Origin: Halarcobacter sp.
GTDB lineage: Bacteria; Campylobacterota; Campylobacteria; Campylobacterales; Arcobacteraceae
DNA length: 64,000 bases
NCBI RefSeq assembly: GCF_963675975.1
Contig: NZ_OY780939.1
Location: forward strand, 620,001 to 684,000
Direction of reading: 5' to 3'
Of the stretch, positions 43,620 to 52,234 are shown one piece after another. The notes under the pieces were generated by a model, which did no database searches, was not told where the DNA came from, and saw nothing but the letters and a program-made list of their open reading frames with translations. Position numbers and translations under genes: made by a program. How positions within the stretch are numbered: position 1 is the stretch's first letter; each line of letters starts with the position of its first letter.

Positions 43620-44242
43620 TACTAAAAGCAGCTAATATTTCCCATGATTATAATGGTGACAAAGCTTTAAACAAAGTCTCTCTTGAGATAAAAGAAGCCG
43701 AGTTTGTGTGCTTAATAGGTGAGAGTGGTAGTGGTAAAACAACTTTATTATCTGTGTTATCTACCCTACTTAAACCAAAAGAGGGAACACTATTTTTTGA
43801 AGGTAGTAGTTATTCAACTATAAAAAACATAGATGAATTTAGACAAAAAAACATAGGTTTTATTTTTCAATTTCATTACCTAATAAACTATTTAAACCTA
43901 TTTGAAAATATAAAACTTGCAAACCCTAAAGCTAGTGATGATGAGATTTTAAAAATACTTTCAATCTTAAATATTGAAACATTAAAAAACAAGTTTCCAA
44001 CAGAGATTTCTGGAGGACAAAGACAAAGAGCTGCAATAGCAAGAGCTTTAATAAACAATCCAAAAATACTTTTTGCTGATGAACCAACGGGTAATTTAGA
44101 TTCTAAAAATGCACAAAAAGTTTTTGAACTATTTAAAGAGTTGTCAAAAAATGGAACTACAATTATTGTTGCAACACATAACAAAGAGCTTGCTAAAACA
44201 GCAGATACAATTTACGAGGTAAAAGATGGACAAATTAGATAA
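43616..44242 (+). CDS. ABC transporter ATP-binding protein (LolD/MacB type)
   Basis: The 208-residue ATPase carries Walker A GESGSGKTTL, Q-loop FIFQFHYLI, signature ISGGQRQRAAIARAL and Walker B ILFADEPTGNLDS. The short 'GNLDS..A' segment is that of LolD/MacB/FtsE proteins. It pairs with the FtsX-type permease upstream, with which its start overlaps by 4 bases. Its end overlaps the next gene by 17 bases. Confidence 0.93.
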   Translation: MILKAANISHDYNGDKALNKVSLEIKEAEFVCLIGESGSGKTTLLSVLSTLLKPKEGTLFFEGSSYSTIKNIDEFRQKNIGFIFQFHYLINYLNLFENIKLANPKASDDEILKILSILNIETLKNKFPTEISGGQRQRAAIARALINNPKILFADEPTGNLDSKNAQKVFELFKELSKNGTTIIVATHNKELAKTADTIYEVKDGQIR

Positions 44243-45794
44243 CTTTAGTTTTTTTATTAATAAACATTTCAAGATTTCATTAATATTTTTATTTTTAGGG
44301 ATGGTTTTTGGAATTTCCTATTCATTAAATTTATTAGGATTTTATATTGATTCTCAAACACTAATCCCAGCAAGTATGAGATCACTACATATTAGTTTAA
44401 TGCTTTATGGTTTTGTTCCATTAATGCTTTCATATCTTCCTTTTTTATTGATAAATAAAGAGGGTGTAAAAAGTGAAGTGGGATTACAATATCTAAACCT
44501 TTATACAATATTTTGGTATATATTTTTAGTTTTTATGATTAGTTCAATCCTTTTTGGAAATACTAGAGGACTTGCCTTTTATGACTTTCCATATGAGTTA
44601 AATTTCATACTTGCCATATCTGGAGTTTTTTATATTATTGCCCTTATTAAATATATAAAAGCCTATGAGACCATTCCCCTATGGATAAAAGTTTGTCTAA
44701 GAATCACCATTATTGCACCCATTGCTTTACTTATATTAATGAATCCTACAATTGGACAAGTTGAAAGTACAATTTCAGGACCCCATGGAGATAACACTTT
44801 AGGTATGAGTTTAGCTTTAATCCCTATTTATTACCTTATTATAAAACTGCTAAACAAAGGTGAATTTAAAGCTAGATGGAATGTTCTTTGGATTATTCCA
44901 ACTATATTTTATGCTTTTTCTGTTTTATATAGAAGTTTTATAGGACACTTAAGTTATGAGCAAGAGTGGTTTTTCCAATGGCTAACTTTTCTTTATGTAC
45001 CGATATTATATAGATGGTATAAGGATTCAAACATAGAAAAATTTGCTAAAAAAGCACTTCTTATATCAATACTTGCTTTTCTTTTTGTAGATATTGAAGG
45101 GAATATTTTATTTATACCTGAACTTAGATGGCTTTTTCATAGAAATGATTTAATTATTGCCCATGCTCATGTAGCTATGGGAATTGGTGTATTTTTTATG
45201 GTAATTGCAATGTTTGTTAACTATATTAAAGAGCTTAAGAAAACTATTTTTTATACTCTTTATTTAGTTGGGTTATTAGGTATTTTTTTAGTTTTAAGTA
45301 TCTCAGGGTTTATTCAAGCAGAAATATTTCAAGCAGATATTTATAATTTATGGATAGCAAGAAGTATTTTTGGAGTTATTGCACTTATATCACTATTTAG
45401 TTTTATTACTTTTAAATTCAAATTTACTTTACTTCAAAAATATAATCTCTTAGGGGTATTAGCTGATGGAGTAGGTGGTATTTTTTTACTTTTATTAAGT
45501 AGTTTTCTATATCCACTTATTGGTTTTAAATTTGCTGGAAGTTACGAATATATTGTATTTGCTTTTGTAAGTATTACAGGGGTAATTCATTACTTAGCTC
45601 TCACAAATAAAGTGCATGAGATCATCTTAACAAAACTTACAGTTATTACAAGAGTTTTTATAAGTTCAGTTTTTTTTGCTCTTTTTTATAACAAAACTTT
45701 AGGTGTAGAAGCTTTATTAATATCTTTATTTGATGTTTTATTTGCTTCTACATTTTTATTTATTTTCAAAAAGGAATTATTATGCCAAAAATAG
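44226..45794 (+). CDS. Haem-copper-oxidase subunit I-like membrane protein
   Basis: A 522-residue protein with about 12-14 membrane segments. Histidines fall where subunit I of haem-copper oxidases and NO reductases keeps its metal ligands: H55 (MRSLHISLMLYGF, helix 2), H187 (SGPHGDNTLGM), H241 (SFIGHLSYE), and the pair H313/H315 in IIAHAHVAMGIGVF (helix 10, haem ligands). The second helix-7 His of the usual CuB pair is not seen. It could bind hemes but its catalytic ability is doubtful; a redox or NO/O2 sensor is a possible role. The assignment is by motif, not by overall identity. Confidence 0.6.
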   Translation: MDKLDNFSFFINKHFKISLIFLFLGMVFGISYSLNLLGFYIDSQTLIPASMRSLHISLMLYGFVPLMLSYLPFLLINKEGVKSEVGLQYLNLYTIFWYIFLVFMISSILFGNTRGLAFYDFPYELNFILAISGVFYIIALIKYIKAYETIPLWIKVCLRITIIAPIALLILMNPTIGQVESTISGPHGDNTLGMSLALIPIYYLIIKLLNKGEFKARWNVLWIIPTIFYAFSVLYRSFIGHLSYEQEWFFQWLTFLYVPILYRWYKDSNIEKFAKKALLISILAFLFVDIEGNILFIPELRWLFHRNDLIIAHAHVAMGIGVFFMVIAMFVNYIKELKKTIFYTLYLVGLLGIFLVLSISGFIQAEIFQADIYNLWIARSIFGVIALISLFSFITFKFKFTLLQKYNLLGVLADGVGGIFLLLLSSFLYPLIGFKFAGSYEYIVFAFVSITGVIHYLALTNKVHEIILTKLTVITRVFISSVFFALFYNKTLGVEALLISLFDVLFASTFLFIFKKELLCQK

Positions 45795-46759
45795 CACTTA
45801 TATTTTTTATTGCATTTGAATTATGTTACTACTTACTTATAGCACAAACAGGTATTGTTGAATATTTTGCCTCAAATATCTATTATATAGCTCCTCTGCC
45901 AATAGGTGGAATTATTGGTTCAATTTTGTGTTATAAAATCTCTTTATCAAATGATAAAAAAATCAAAATTTTTCTAATGATGCAATTAGTATTAACTTTC
46001 TTCTATCCTAATTATTCACCTATTACACTTTTTATTCTTGGGATAAGTGTTGGAGCATTAGCTCCTCTTTTAATTAATGAATTAAAGAAAGCTTCAACTG
46101 TAGATTTAGGATTAGCTCTTGCTATCTCTTATAGTGTAGGAACTTTACTTTTTAATTATGATCCTGCAAAAAGAGAGTTTATTGCAATTATATTTACAGT
46201 TATAGTTTTAATCTGCTCATATTTTTTGCAAAAAATTAAAACAAATAAAGAGATTAAAAATTTTACTCCATATCCCATCTTTGTGATGGTTTTATGGATA
46301 TTTTTAGATTCTGCTTTATTTGAAACTTTATCAAGAGATTTAAGTGTATCTATCTGGAGAGATGGCTTCACTTCTGAGATTATAGTTTTTCACATAATTG
46401 GAGTTATTGCAGCACTTAAATTAAATATTCAAAGAATGGAAAATGAGTTATTTATAATGATACTTTTTGCACTAAGTTATCTTTTTTATTTTTTACAAGA
46501 ACCCCTTGCATTATCAGTTATATACCCTTTTGTAATCTCTTATTACAATGTAAATATTTTAAGAAGCTTAGTAAAAAAACCTCTAAAGAAAATAGCCTTA
46601 TATATGGTATTTATAGGTTGGATTGCTTCAGGGATGGGATTATTTATAGCTTTAGAAAACTTGACAATTTTTGTTCCATTTATTTTTTTAATAGCATTTA
46701 TCAAGATAATAAATTCACAAAAAAACCTACTTATAAAGGAGAAAAAATGTATAAATTAG
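45782..46759 (+). CDS. Unrecognised polytopic membrane protein
   Basis: I do not recognise this 325-residue protein. It has about 10 membrane segments and short loops; the middle loop (KKIKTNKEIKNFTPYP) is basic, so it would face the cytoplasm. Composition resembles a small MFS-like half or an unclassified carrier. It overlaps the oxidase-like gene by 13 bases and the following YceI-like gene by 13, so the three are certainly one transcription unit and may be partners. Confidence 0.6.
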   Translation: MPKIALIFFIAFELCYYLLIAQTGIVEYFASNIYYIAPLPIGGIIGSILCYKISLSNDKKIKIFLMMQLVLTFFYPNYSPITLFILGISVGALAPLLINELKKASTVDLGLALAISYSVGTLLFNYDPAKREFIAIIFTVIVLICSYFLQKIKTNKEIKNFTPYPIFVMVLWIFLDSALFETLSRDLSVSIWRDGFTSEIIVFHIIGVIAALKLNIQRMENELFIMILFALSYLFYFLQEPLALSVIYPFVISYYNVNILRSLVKKPLKKIALYMVFIGWIASGMGLFIALENLTIFVPFIFLIAFIKIINSQKNLLIKEKKCIN

Positions 46760-47274
46760 TGTTTGTTTTATTATTTACTGTAGTTTTTGCAAATGCAAAT
46801 AGTCTTAGTTTAGTTATGGGGAAGATTCAAGCTCATACGGAAGTTTTTGGAGATAGTACTATTAATCCCCAAACAGAAGATATTGTTACAGAATTAGAAA
46901 AAAGTGATTCTTTAGAATCAATAAAAGGTAAGTTTGAAATAGAAGCTATCTCTTTAATTAGTGATAATAAAGATAGAGATAAACATATGTATGAGGTTTT
47001 AAATGTAAAAAACTCTCCCAAAATTGTTTTTATTTTAAACTCTATTTCAAAACAAGAAGATAGTTATCTACTTTCAGGAATATTGATTTTAAATAATATC
47101 AGTAAACCTATCACCTCTAAAGCTACAATAAAAGAAGTTGAAAAAAATATAAACCTAAATGGTGATTTTTCAATTAAGTTAACTGATTTTGGTATGGAAC
47201 CTCCTACAATGTTCTTTTTAACGGTAAGAGATCAAATAGATATAAAATATGATTTTAACTTCAAGGATAACTAA
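46747..47274 (+). CDS. YceI-like periplasmic protein
   Basis: A 175-residue protein with a signal peptide (KLVFVLLFTVVFANA) and a YceI-like lipocalin fold: 'kgkfeieaisl-sdnkdrDkHmyevLn' and the C-terminal 'DFGMEPPTMFFLTVRDQIDIKYDF' are the family signature. YceI proteins bind polyisoprenoids or related lipids such as quinones. The start at 46747 has AAAGGAG upstream; an in-frame ATG at 46618 lies inside the previous gene and is rejected. Confidence 0.75.
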   Translation: MYKLVFVLLFTVVFANANSLSLVMGKIQAHTEVFGDSTINPQTEDIVTELEKSDSLESIKGKFEIEAISLISDNKDRDKHMYEVLNVKNSPKIVFILNSISKQEDSYLLSGILILNNISKPITSKATIKEVEKNINLNGDFSIKLTDFGMEPPTMFFLTVRDQIDIKYDFNFKDN

Positions 47275-47729
47275 TGTTAAAAAACATACTAGTTTTAACC
47301 CTTATTTCATCAATATATCTTTTTGCTAATAGTTTTAAAGTTGGAGATGATATAGGACATTTTTCATTACCCAATCAGTTTGATGAAAAGAAAGATGTGG
47401 ATTCTAAGATTCAAACTATTATTGTCTCTTTTGAGAAAGATACGGGAAAAGATATAAATACATTTCTTGCTTCAAAAAAAGCAGATTTTTTAGATAAACA
47501 CCATGCTGTTTTCATAGCCAATATTTCAGGTATGCCATCAATTATTACAAAGCTTTTTGCTATGCCAAAAATGAGAGATTATAAACACTCTATACTTTTA
47601 ATCTATGATGATGCAGATAATAGATTTGTAAATAAAGAGGAAAAGTCAACTCTTTATAAACTTGAAAATGGTGTTATAAAATCTATTTCCTATATCACCA
47701 AAGATAACTTAGAAGAGGTTTTTAAATAA
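47274..47729 (+). CDS. Exported thioredoxin-fold-like protein of unknown function
   Basis: A 151-residue protein with a signal peptide (LKNILVLTLISSIYLFA). FKVGDDIGHFSLPNQFDEKKDVD resembles the N-terminus of thioredoxin-like or AhpC/TSA proteins, but no CxxC is present, so redox catalysis is unlikely. A role as a periplasmic binding or scaffold partner is possible. It overlaps the YceI-like stop by one base and is followed by the phosphoesterase after 1 base. Confidence 0.55.
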   Translation: MLKNILVLTLISSIYLFANSFKVGDDIGHFSLPNQFDEKKDVDSKIQTIIVSFEKDTGKDINTFLASKKADFLDKHHAVFIANISGMPSIITKLFAMPKMRDYKHSILLIYDDADNRFVNKEEKSTLYKLENGVIKSISYITKDNLEEVFK

Positions 47730-47730
47730 G

Positions 47731-48438
47731 ATGAAACTACCACAAATAAATGAAGTTGTTGTTAATTCTAAAATAAAAGAGTTATCAATTCTTCATTTAA
47801 GTGATTTGCATATAAATAAAAAAACCTCTACTAATAGTATAAATCAATTAGTAAAACTTTGTAATAGAAGTGAGGCTGATTTTATAGTTATTACAGGGGA
47901 TATTATTGACTGTAAAGTAAAGTTTATAAAAGAGAGATTGGAATTACTAAATAAGATAGAGAAAAAAACCTATTATATAAGTGGTAACCATGATTTGTTT
48001 TATGGATTTAAAGAATTGAAAAATATTTTGACAAATTTAATCTGTTTAGACAATAACTATGAGATTTTACAGATAAAGGATAAAACTATAGCTATAGGTG
48101 GATTAAGTGATAGATTTTCAAAATTTTTTAGGGTAAAAAGAGAAGAGGATAAAATAGTGAAAATTCTAAGTAGATATGAAAACTCAATTTTTTTAGCACA
48201 TCAACCAAAAGATTATATCTATGCACTCAAATCAAATAGTAAACTTTTTTTATGTGGGCATACCCATGGGGGACAAATATACCCTTTTCACTATGTAGTA
48301 AAACTTTTTCAACCCTTTCTTAATGGTCTTATTTATAAAAAAGATACTGCAATTTATGTTAGTAAAGGGATAGGAAATTGGGGAATTGATTTTAGGTTTA
48401 AAGCTAATAATGAAATTAGTTTACTAAAATTAAGGTAA
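47731..48438 (+). CDS. Soluble calcineurin-like metallophosphoesterase
   Basis: The 235-residue protein has no membrane helices. Its metal motifs are clear: LSDLHINK, TGDIIDCK, SGNHDLFYG and CGHTHGGQIYPFHYVVKLFQPF. It is a paralogue of the membrane-anchored enzyme at 33448, sharing the C-terminal GGQI-PF-Y-VKL-QP layout. Its place inside cluster A, between redox proteins and the two-component pair, is unusual. The substrate is unknown. Confidence 0.87.
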   Translation: MKLPQINEVVVNSKIKELSILHLSDLHINKKTSTNSINQLVKLCNRSEADFIVITGDIIDCKVKFIKERLELLNKIEKKTYYISGNHDLFYGFKELKNILTNLICLDNNYEILQIKDKTIAIGGLSDRFSKFFRVKREEDKIVKILSRYENSIFLAHQPKDYIYALKSNSKLFLCGHTHGGQIYPFHYVVKLFQPFLNGLIYKKDTAIYVSKGIGNWGIDFRFKANNEISLLKLR

Positions 48439-48447
48439 AATAATTTT

Positions 48448-49116
48448 ATGAAAATATTAATTATAGAAGATGACGAAAAAATTATAAACTTTTTAAAAAG
48501 AGGACTTGAGGAAGAATCTTATAGTGTAGATTTTTCTAAAAATGGAGAAGAAGGCTTATACTTAGCTAGTGTAAATACTTATGATTTGATACTACTTGAT
48601 ATTATGTTACCTTTAATTGATGGAATAGAAGTTTGCAAAAGACTTAGAACATCAAATATTACTACTCCAATTATCATGTTAACGGCAAAAGATAGTGTAG
48701 AAGACACCATAAAAGGTTTGGATATAGGAGCAAATGATTACCTTCCTAAACCTTTCTCTTTTTCAGAACTTCTTGCAAGAATGAGAGTTCAACTAAGATC
48801 AAATAATCAACAACAAACAAAACTTAAAATAGCTGATTTAGAACTTGATTTACTTTCAAAAACTGCAAAAAGAGGAGAAGATAATATAACTCTTACAGCA
48901 AAAGAGTTTGCACTTTTGGAGTATTTAATAAAAAATAAAAACAAAGTTCTTTCAGAAACAGTTTTAGGTTCTATGTTAAACAATATGGATGAGATAAATA
49001 TAAGTAATGTAGTTAATGTTTATATTTACAGATTAAGAAACAAAATAGATAAACCATATGAAAAAAAGCTTATAAAAACAGTTAGAGGAATGGGGTTTAG
49101 AATAAGTGATGAATAA
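48448..49116 (+). CDS. OmpR-family response regulator (CusR/CopR-like)
   Basis: A 222-residue regulator: receiver domain with acidic pocket (IIEDDEK), phospho-acceptor Asp51 (LLDIMLPLIDG), Thr/Ala site TAKDS, Lys101 (YLPKPF) and a winged-helix DNA-binding domain (LDLLSKTAKRGEDNITLTAKEFALLEYL ... RLRNKIDKPYEKKLIKTVRGMGF). It is coupled to the kinase gene by an 8-base overlap and is a good candidate for binding the TTCAT repeats at 42468. Confidence 0.92.
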   Translation: MKILIIEDDEKIINFLKRGLEEESYSVDFSKNGEEGLYLASVNTYDLILLDIMLPLIDGIEVCKRLRTSNITTPIIMLTAKDSVEDTIKGLDIGANDYLPKPFSFSELLARMRVQLRSNNQQQTKLKIADLELDLLSKTAKRGEDNITLTAKEFALLEYLIKNKNKVLSETVLGSMLNNMDEINISNVVNVYIYRLRNKIDKPYEKKLIKTVRGMGFRISDE

Positions 49117-50470
49117 TTTAAGTATCAAAAGAAAACTGTTAATTTATAATATAATTATCCAAACATTTATATTAATAATATTAGCCTTATCAATATATAA
49201 GACCCTTCAAATTTCTACCTTGGATAAAATAGAAACCTCTTTAAAAGTTATTGTTTTAGATATTGTAGATGATTTAATAAAACACCAAGACAATTACTTA
49301 ATTGTTGATTTCAATGAAGAGAAAGAATATAAATTTAAACCACTTTATATAAGATTAATAGATAAAAATCAGAAAATATTAAAATCTACCTATTTCCCTG
49401 ATGAAATTCATAAGAACTTTCGAAAACTTTCAAAAGATATTATTAATTTTAAAAAATTTGATAATTATATCCTTAGTGAAATCAAATTCTCAATGTTAAA
49501 AGATGATTATGTACTTCAAGTTGCTACTGATTATAAAATATTAAATGAAACCATGCAAAATCTTTTTTATATTTTAATATTTATTATCCCTATAATTTTA
49601 ATTTTTTCCATTACAGGGGGATATTTTTTAGTTTACAAATCATTTAAACCTATTGAAGAGATTTTAAATAATCTAAAAAATATCAACTCAACAACCCTAT
49701 CAAAAAGACTTACAACTAGTCAGAAACAAGATGAGATAAATATGCTGGCAATTGAGATTAATTCCCTTTTAGAAAGGCTTGAAATCTCATTTGAAAAAAT
49801 AAATCAATTTAGCTCTGATGCATCCCATGAACTTAAAACTCCCCTTACTATTATTAGAGGGGAAATAGAGATAACACTTAGAAAAGATAGAGATTCAAGT
49901 GAATATAAAAAGAGTCTTCAAACCTGTTTAAATGAAGTGATGATTATCCAACAAACAATAGATGATTTACTATTTTTAGCAAAAAAGGAAAACACTTCAA
50001 ACAATCTTGAAGATGTATATATTGATGAGATTACATTTGAAGCAGTTAAAGAGTTAAAACCCTTTGCCAATATTAGAGCAATTGATTTAAAAACTCAGAT
50101 CAATGACGTTTTTCAAGTTAAAGGTTATAGTAAGTTACTAAAAATAGCTATAAAAAATATTCTAAAAAATGCAATAACTTACAGCTACAAAGAATCCTCA
50201 GTGGAGATAAAGAATTCTATTGAAAATGGCAACTATGTTATTACCATAAGTGATAAAGGTATAGGAATACCAAAAGATGAACAAAAAAAGATTTTTGAAA
50301 AATTTTATAGAACAGATAAAAGTAGAAATAAAGAGTCAGGTGGTACTGGTCTTGGAATGTCTATTGTGGAAAAAATTACAAAACTTCATAATGCAAAAAT
50401 AGAATTATCTAGTGAAGAGAAAAAAGGAACTACTGTAAAGTTTATTTTTAAAGGAAATATAGATGAATAA
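49109..50470 (+). CDS. Sensor histidine kinase of cluster A
   Basis: A 453-residue kinase with two membrane helices (about residues 12-32 and 155-180) around a ~120-residue periplasmic sensor, then a HAMP linker, a DHp with phospho-His in SSDASHELKTPLTIIRGEI, and a HATPase with N box (LKNAITYSYK), ISDKGIGIPKDEQKKIFEKFYR and GGTGLGMSIV. The architecture matches CusS-type kinases that sense metals or envelope signals; the signal here is unknown. GTG at 49106 or ATG at 49109; the ATG is kept. Confidence 0.9.
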   Translation: MNNLSIKRKLLIYNIIIQTFILIILALSIYKTLQISTLDKIETSLKVIVLDIVDDLIKHQDNYLIVDFNEEKEYKFKPLYIRLIDKNQKILKSTYFPDEIHKNFRKLSKDIINFKKFDNYILSEIKFSMLKDDYVLQVATDYKILNETMQNLFYILIFIIPIILIFSITGGYFLVYKSFKPIEEILNNLKNINSTTLSKRLTTSQKQDEINMLAIEINSLLERLEISFEKINQFSSDASHELKTPLTIIRGEIEITLRKDRDSSEYKKSLQTCLNEVMIIQQTIDDLLFLAKKENTSNNLEDVYIDEITFEAVKELKPFANIRAIDLKTQINDVFQVKGYSKLLKIAIKNILKNAITYSYKESSVEIKNSIENGNYVITISDKGIGIPKDEQKKIFEKFYRTDKSRNKESGGTGLGMSIVEKITKLHNAKIELSSEEKKGTTVKFIFKGNIDE

Positions 50471-51125
50471 AAACTATATCTGGACACTACCCACACGAGT
50501 ATTTCACTCAAGTTTTGTACTACTTATAGTTATTTGTTATTTAACAGGAGATGATGATACAATTTTAATCCATGCTATTTCAGGTTATCTTTTACTTGTT
50601 ACTCTATTTTTTAGATTTGGATGGGGATTTTTTGGTCCAAAATATTCAAAGTTTAAAGATTTTGCCTTAGATACAAAAAAAGCAAAAGAGTTTGCAAAAA
50701 ATATCTTTAGTCCAAAAGAGTTTTATAATGGACATAACCCTTTAGCTTCTTATGTAATGATAAGTATGTTAATAGTAGTTACTATAATAATATTTACAGG
50801 AAGTTTAACTTATGGTTCCCAAGAAGCAAAAGGTTTTTTTGGCTTCTTAGAAAAAATCAAAACCTATAAACATATCCATGAGTTTTTTGCAAATTTTCTT
50901 TACCTTCTTATTTTCTTACATCTTAGTGGAATTGCAATGGATAGATTACTACATAAAGAGAACCAAACTTTAAAATCTATAATAAATGGTTTTAAGTATG
51001 GCAAAGAAAAAATAGAAGTAAGATTAAATATTTTTCAAAAACTTTATGCTTTTTTATTTTTAATTATATTTTTTAGTTTTTTAATATATTTAATAGTAGA
51101 TAAAACAAACCCTTTTATCTATTAA
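50463..51125 (+). CDS. Cytochrome b561-type membrane protein
   Basis: A 220-residue, four-helix di-haem cytochrome b: IWTLPTRVFHSSFVLLIV, ILIHAISGYLL, HNPLASYVM and IHEFFANFLYLLIFLHLSG supply His ligands on helices 1, 2 and 4. Such proteins pass electrons between quinol and periplasmic haemoproteins. Its N-terminal half is clearly paralogous to the cytochrome b of cluster B (54826-). It overlaps the kinase by 8 bases and ends cluster A; the convergent efflux gene begins one base after its stop. Confidence 0.85.
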   Translation: MNKNYIWTLPTRVFHSSFVLLIVICYLTGDDDTILIHAISGYLLLVTLFFRFGWGFFGPKYSKFKDFALDTKKAKEFAKNIFSPKEFYNGHNPLASYVMISMLIVVTIIIFTGSLTYGSQEAKGFFGFLEKIKTYKHIHEFFANFLYLLIFLHLSGIAMDRLLHKENQTLKSIINGFKYGKEKIEVRLNIFQKLYAFLFLIIFFSFLIYLIVDKTNPFIY

Positions 51126-51126
51126 T

Positions 51127-52095
51127 CTACTCTTTTGATTTTGTTAATAAAATAAGTCCTGTAACTGTAACTATTAAACCTACAAAACCTGTAGCGTTTG
51201 GTAGGGCTGCATTTAAAAATAAAAGCTCTCCAACTAAAGCAAAAAATACTTCCCCTGACTGTGTAGCATCTACAAGCATTAGTTTGCTTGAAGTATCTGC
51301 ATGATTCCTTGCATATAAAAAAAGTGAAGTAGCTATAACTCCTGATAATAAAGTTACAATAGCTACATTGATATATTGTGATGTTGAAGGTACAGTTGCA
51401 TCTGTAGTAAAATATAAAACTATCCATAAAGGAAAACTTCCTAGAGTTAGCAAAAACACTTTTACAAAAGTGTTATTTAAAACCTTATAGTCTTTATTTT
51501 TATCTATTCTTTTCTTTTTCTCTTCCCAAACCAATTGATTACCAAAAGGGTAACAAAAAGATGCCACTAAAACGGGTAAAAAACCTAAAAGAAGTGGCTC
51601 AATATTATTTATATCAAAGTGACTAACATTTACTAAAGTGATGCCTACAAATATTATTAAAGTAAAAATCCATATTTTTTTTGATAATTTTTTACCAAAA
51701 AAAGATAAAACAAAAAGTGAAGAGATAAGTGTAATCTGCCAAGTTGTTGCCACAACCCAAGCAGGAGAAAAATCTGCTGCATAACATAGAAGAGAATAAA
51801 AACATCCAAAACCAATAGTTCCAGCAATTGTCCAAAATCTAAAATTATCAATATACTCTTTTAAAACAGCTTTGAAATATGAAACTCCTCTAAAAATAAT
51901 AAAACCTATACTAAAAAATAAGATAAGATAAACAAGCCTTAAAGAACCAGAAAAATACCAATGTCCCCCATCTAAAGAGATTGCTCTATTTATTAAAAAG
52001 GTAGCTGTAAAAAATATTGCAGCTAAAAGTCCAACAATTAAAAGGAATACAGTAGTATGGGTATAACTATCAATAATATCTTTAATTTTATTCAA
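51127..52095 (-). CDS. DMT-superfamily multidrug resistance efflux transporter
   Basis: A 322-residue, ten-helix protein with a C-terminal repeat (AIVTLLSGVIATSLFLYARNHADTSSKLMLVDATQSGEVFFALVGELL...) typical of the EmrE-like multidrug resistance efflux family (DMT superfamily). It is on the minus strand, convergent with the cytochrome b gene, and separates clusters A and B. Substrate unknown. Confidence 0.8.
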   Translation of the reverse strand: MNKIKDIIDSYTHTTVFLLIVGLLAAIFFTATFLINRAISLDGGHWYFSGSLRLVYLILFFSIGFIIFRGVSYFKAVLKEYIDNFRFWTIAGTIGFGCFYSLLCYAADFSPAWVVATTWQITLISSLFVLSFFGKKLSKKIWIFTLIIFVGITLVNVSHFDINNIEPLLLGFLPVLVASFCYPFGNQLVWEEKKKRIDKNKDYKVLNNTFVKVFLLTLGSFPLWIVLYFTTDATVPSTSQYINVAIVTLLSGVIATSLFLYARNHADTSSKLMLVDATQSGEVFFALVGELLFLNAALPNATGFVGLIVTVTGLILLTKSKE

Positions 52096-52234
52096 TTTAA
52101 TTTCCTTAAAGTTGTTTGATTTGATTAAAAAAAAACAGAATTGTACTATATTGTTGTTAAAATGATCATTTTTTGTTAAAATACGATTTATATTTAAATA
52201 TAATCCAATAAATAATTATATACCTAGGATCACT

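Noticed and set aside
46618-46746. N-terminal extension of the YceI-like protein
   Set aside because: Overlaps the preceding membrane-protein gene by 140 bases and would hide the signal peptide; ATG 46747 has AAAGGAG.
48436-48447. TAAAAT-N6-ATG before the cluster A response regulator as a leaderless promoter
   Set aside because: It is within an operon and the TAAAAT match is expected by chance in AT-rich DNA; AAGG is also upstream.
51122-51427. Minus-strand frame of 101 codons rich in Cys and Tyr
   Set aside because: It is a shadow frame within the clearly coding efflux transporter gene on the same strand.
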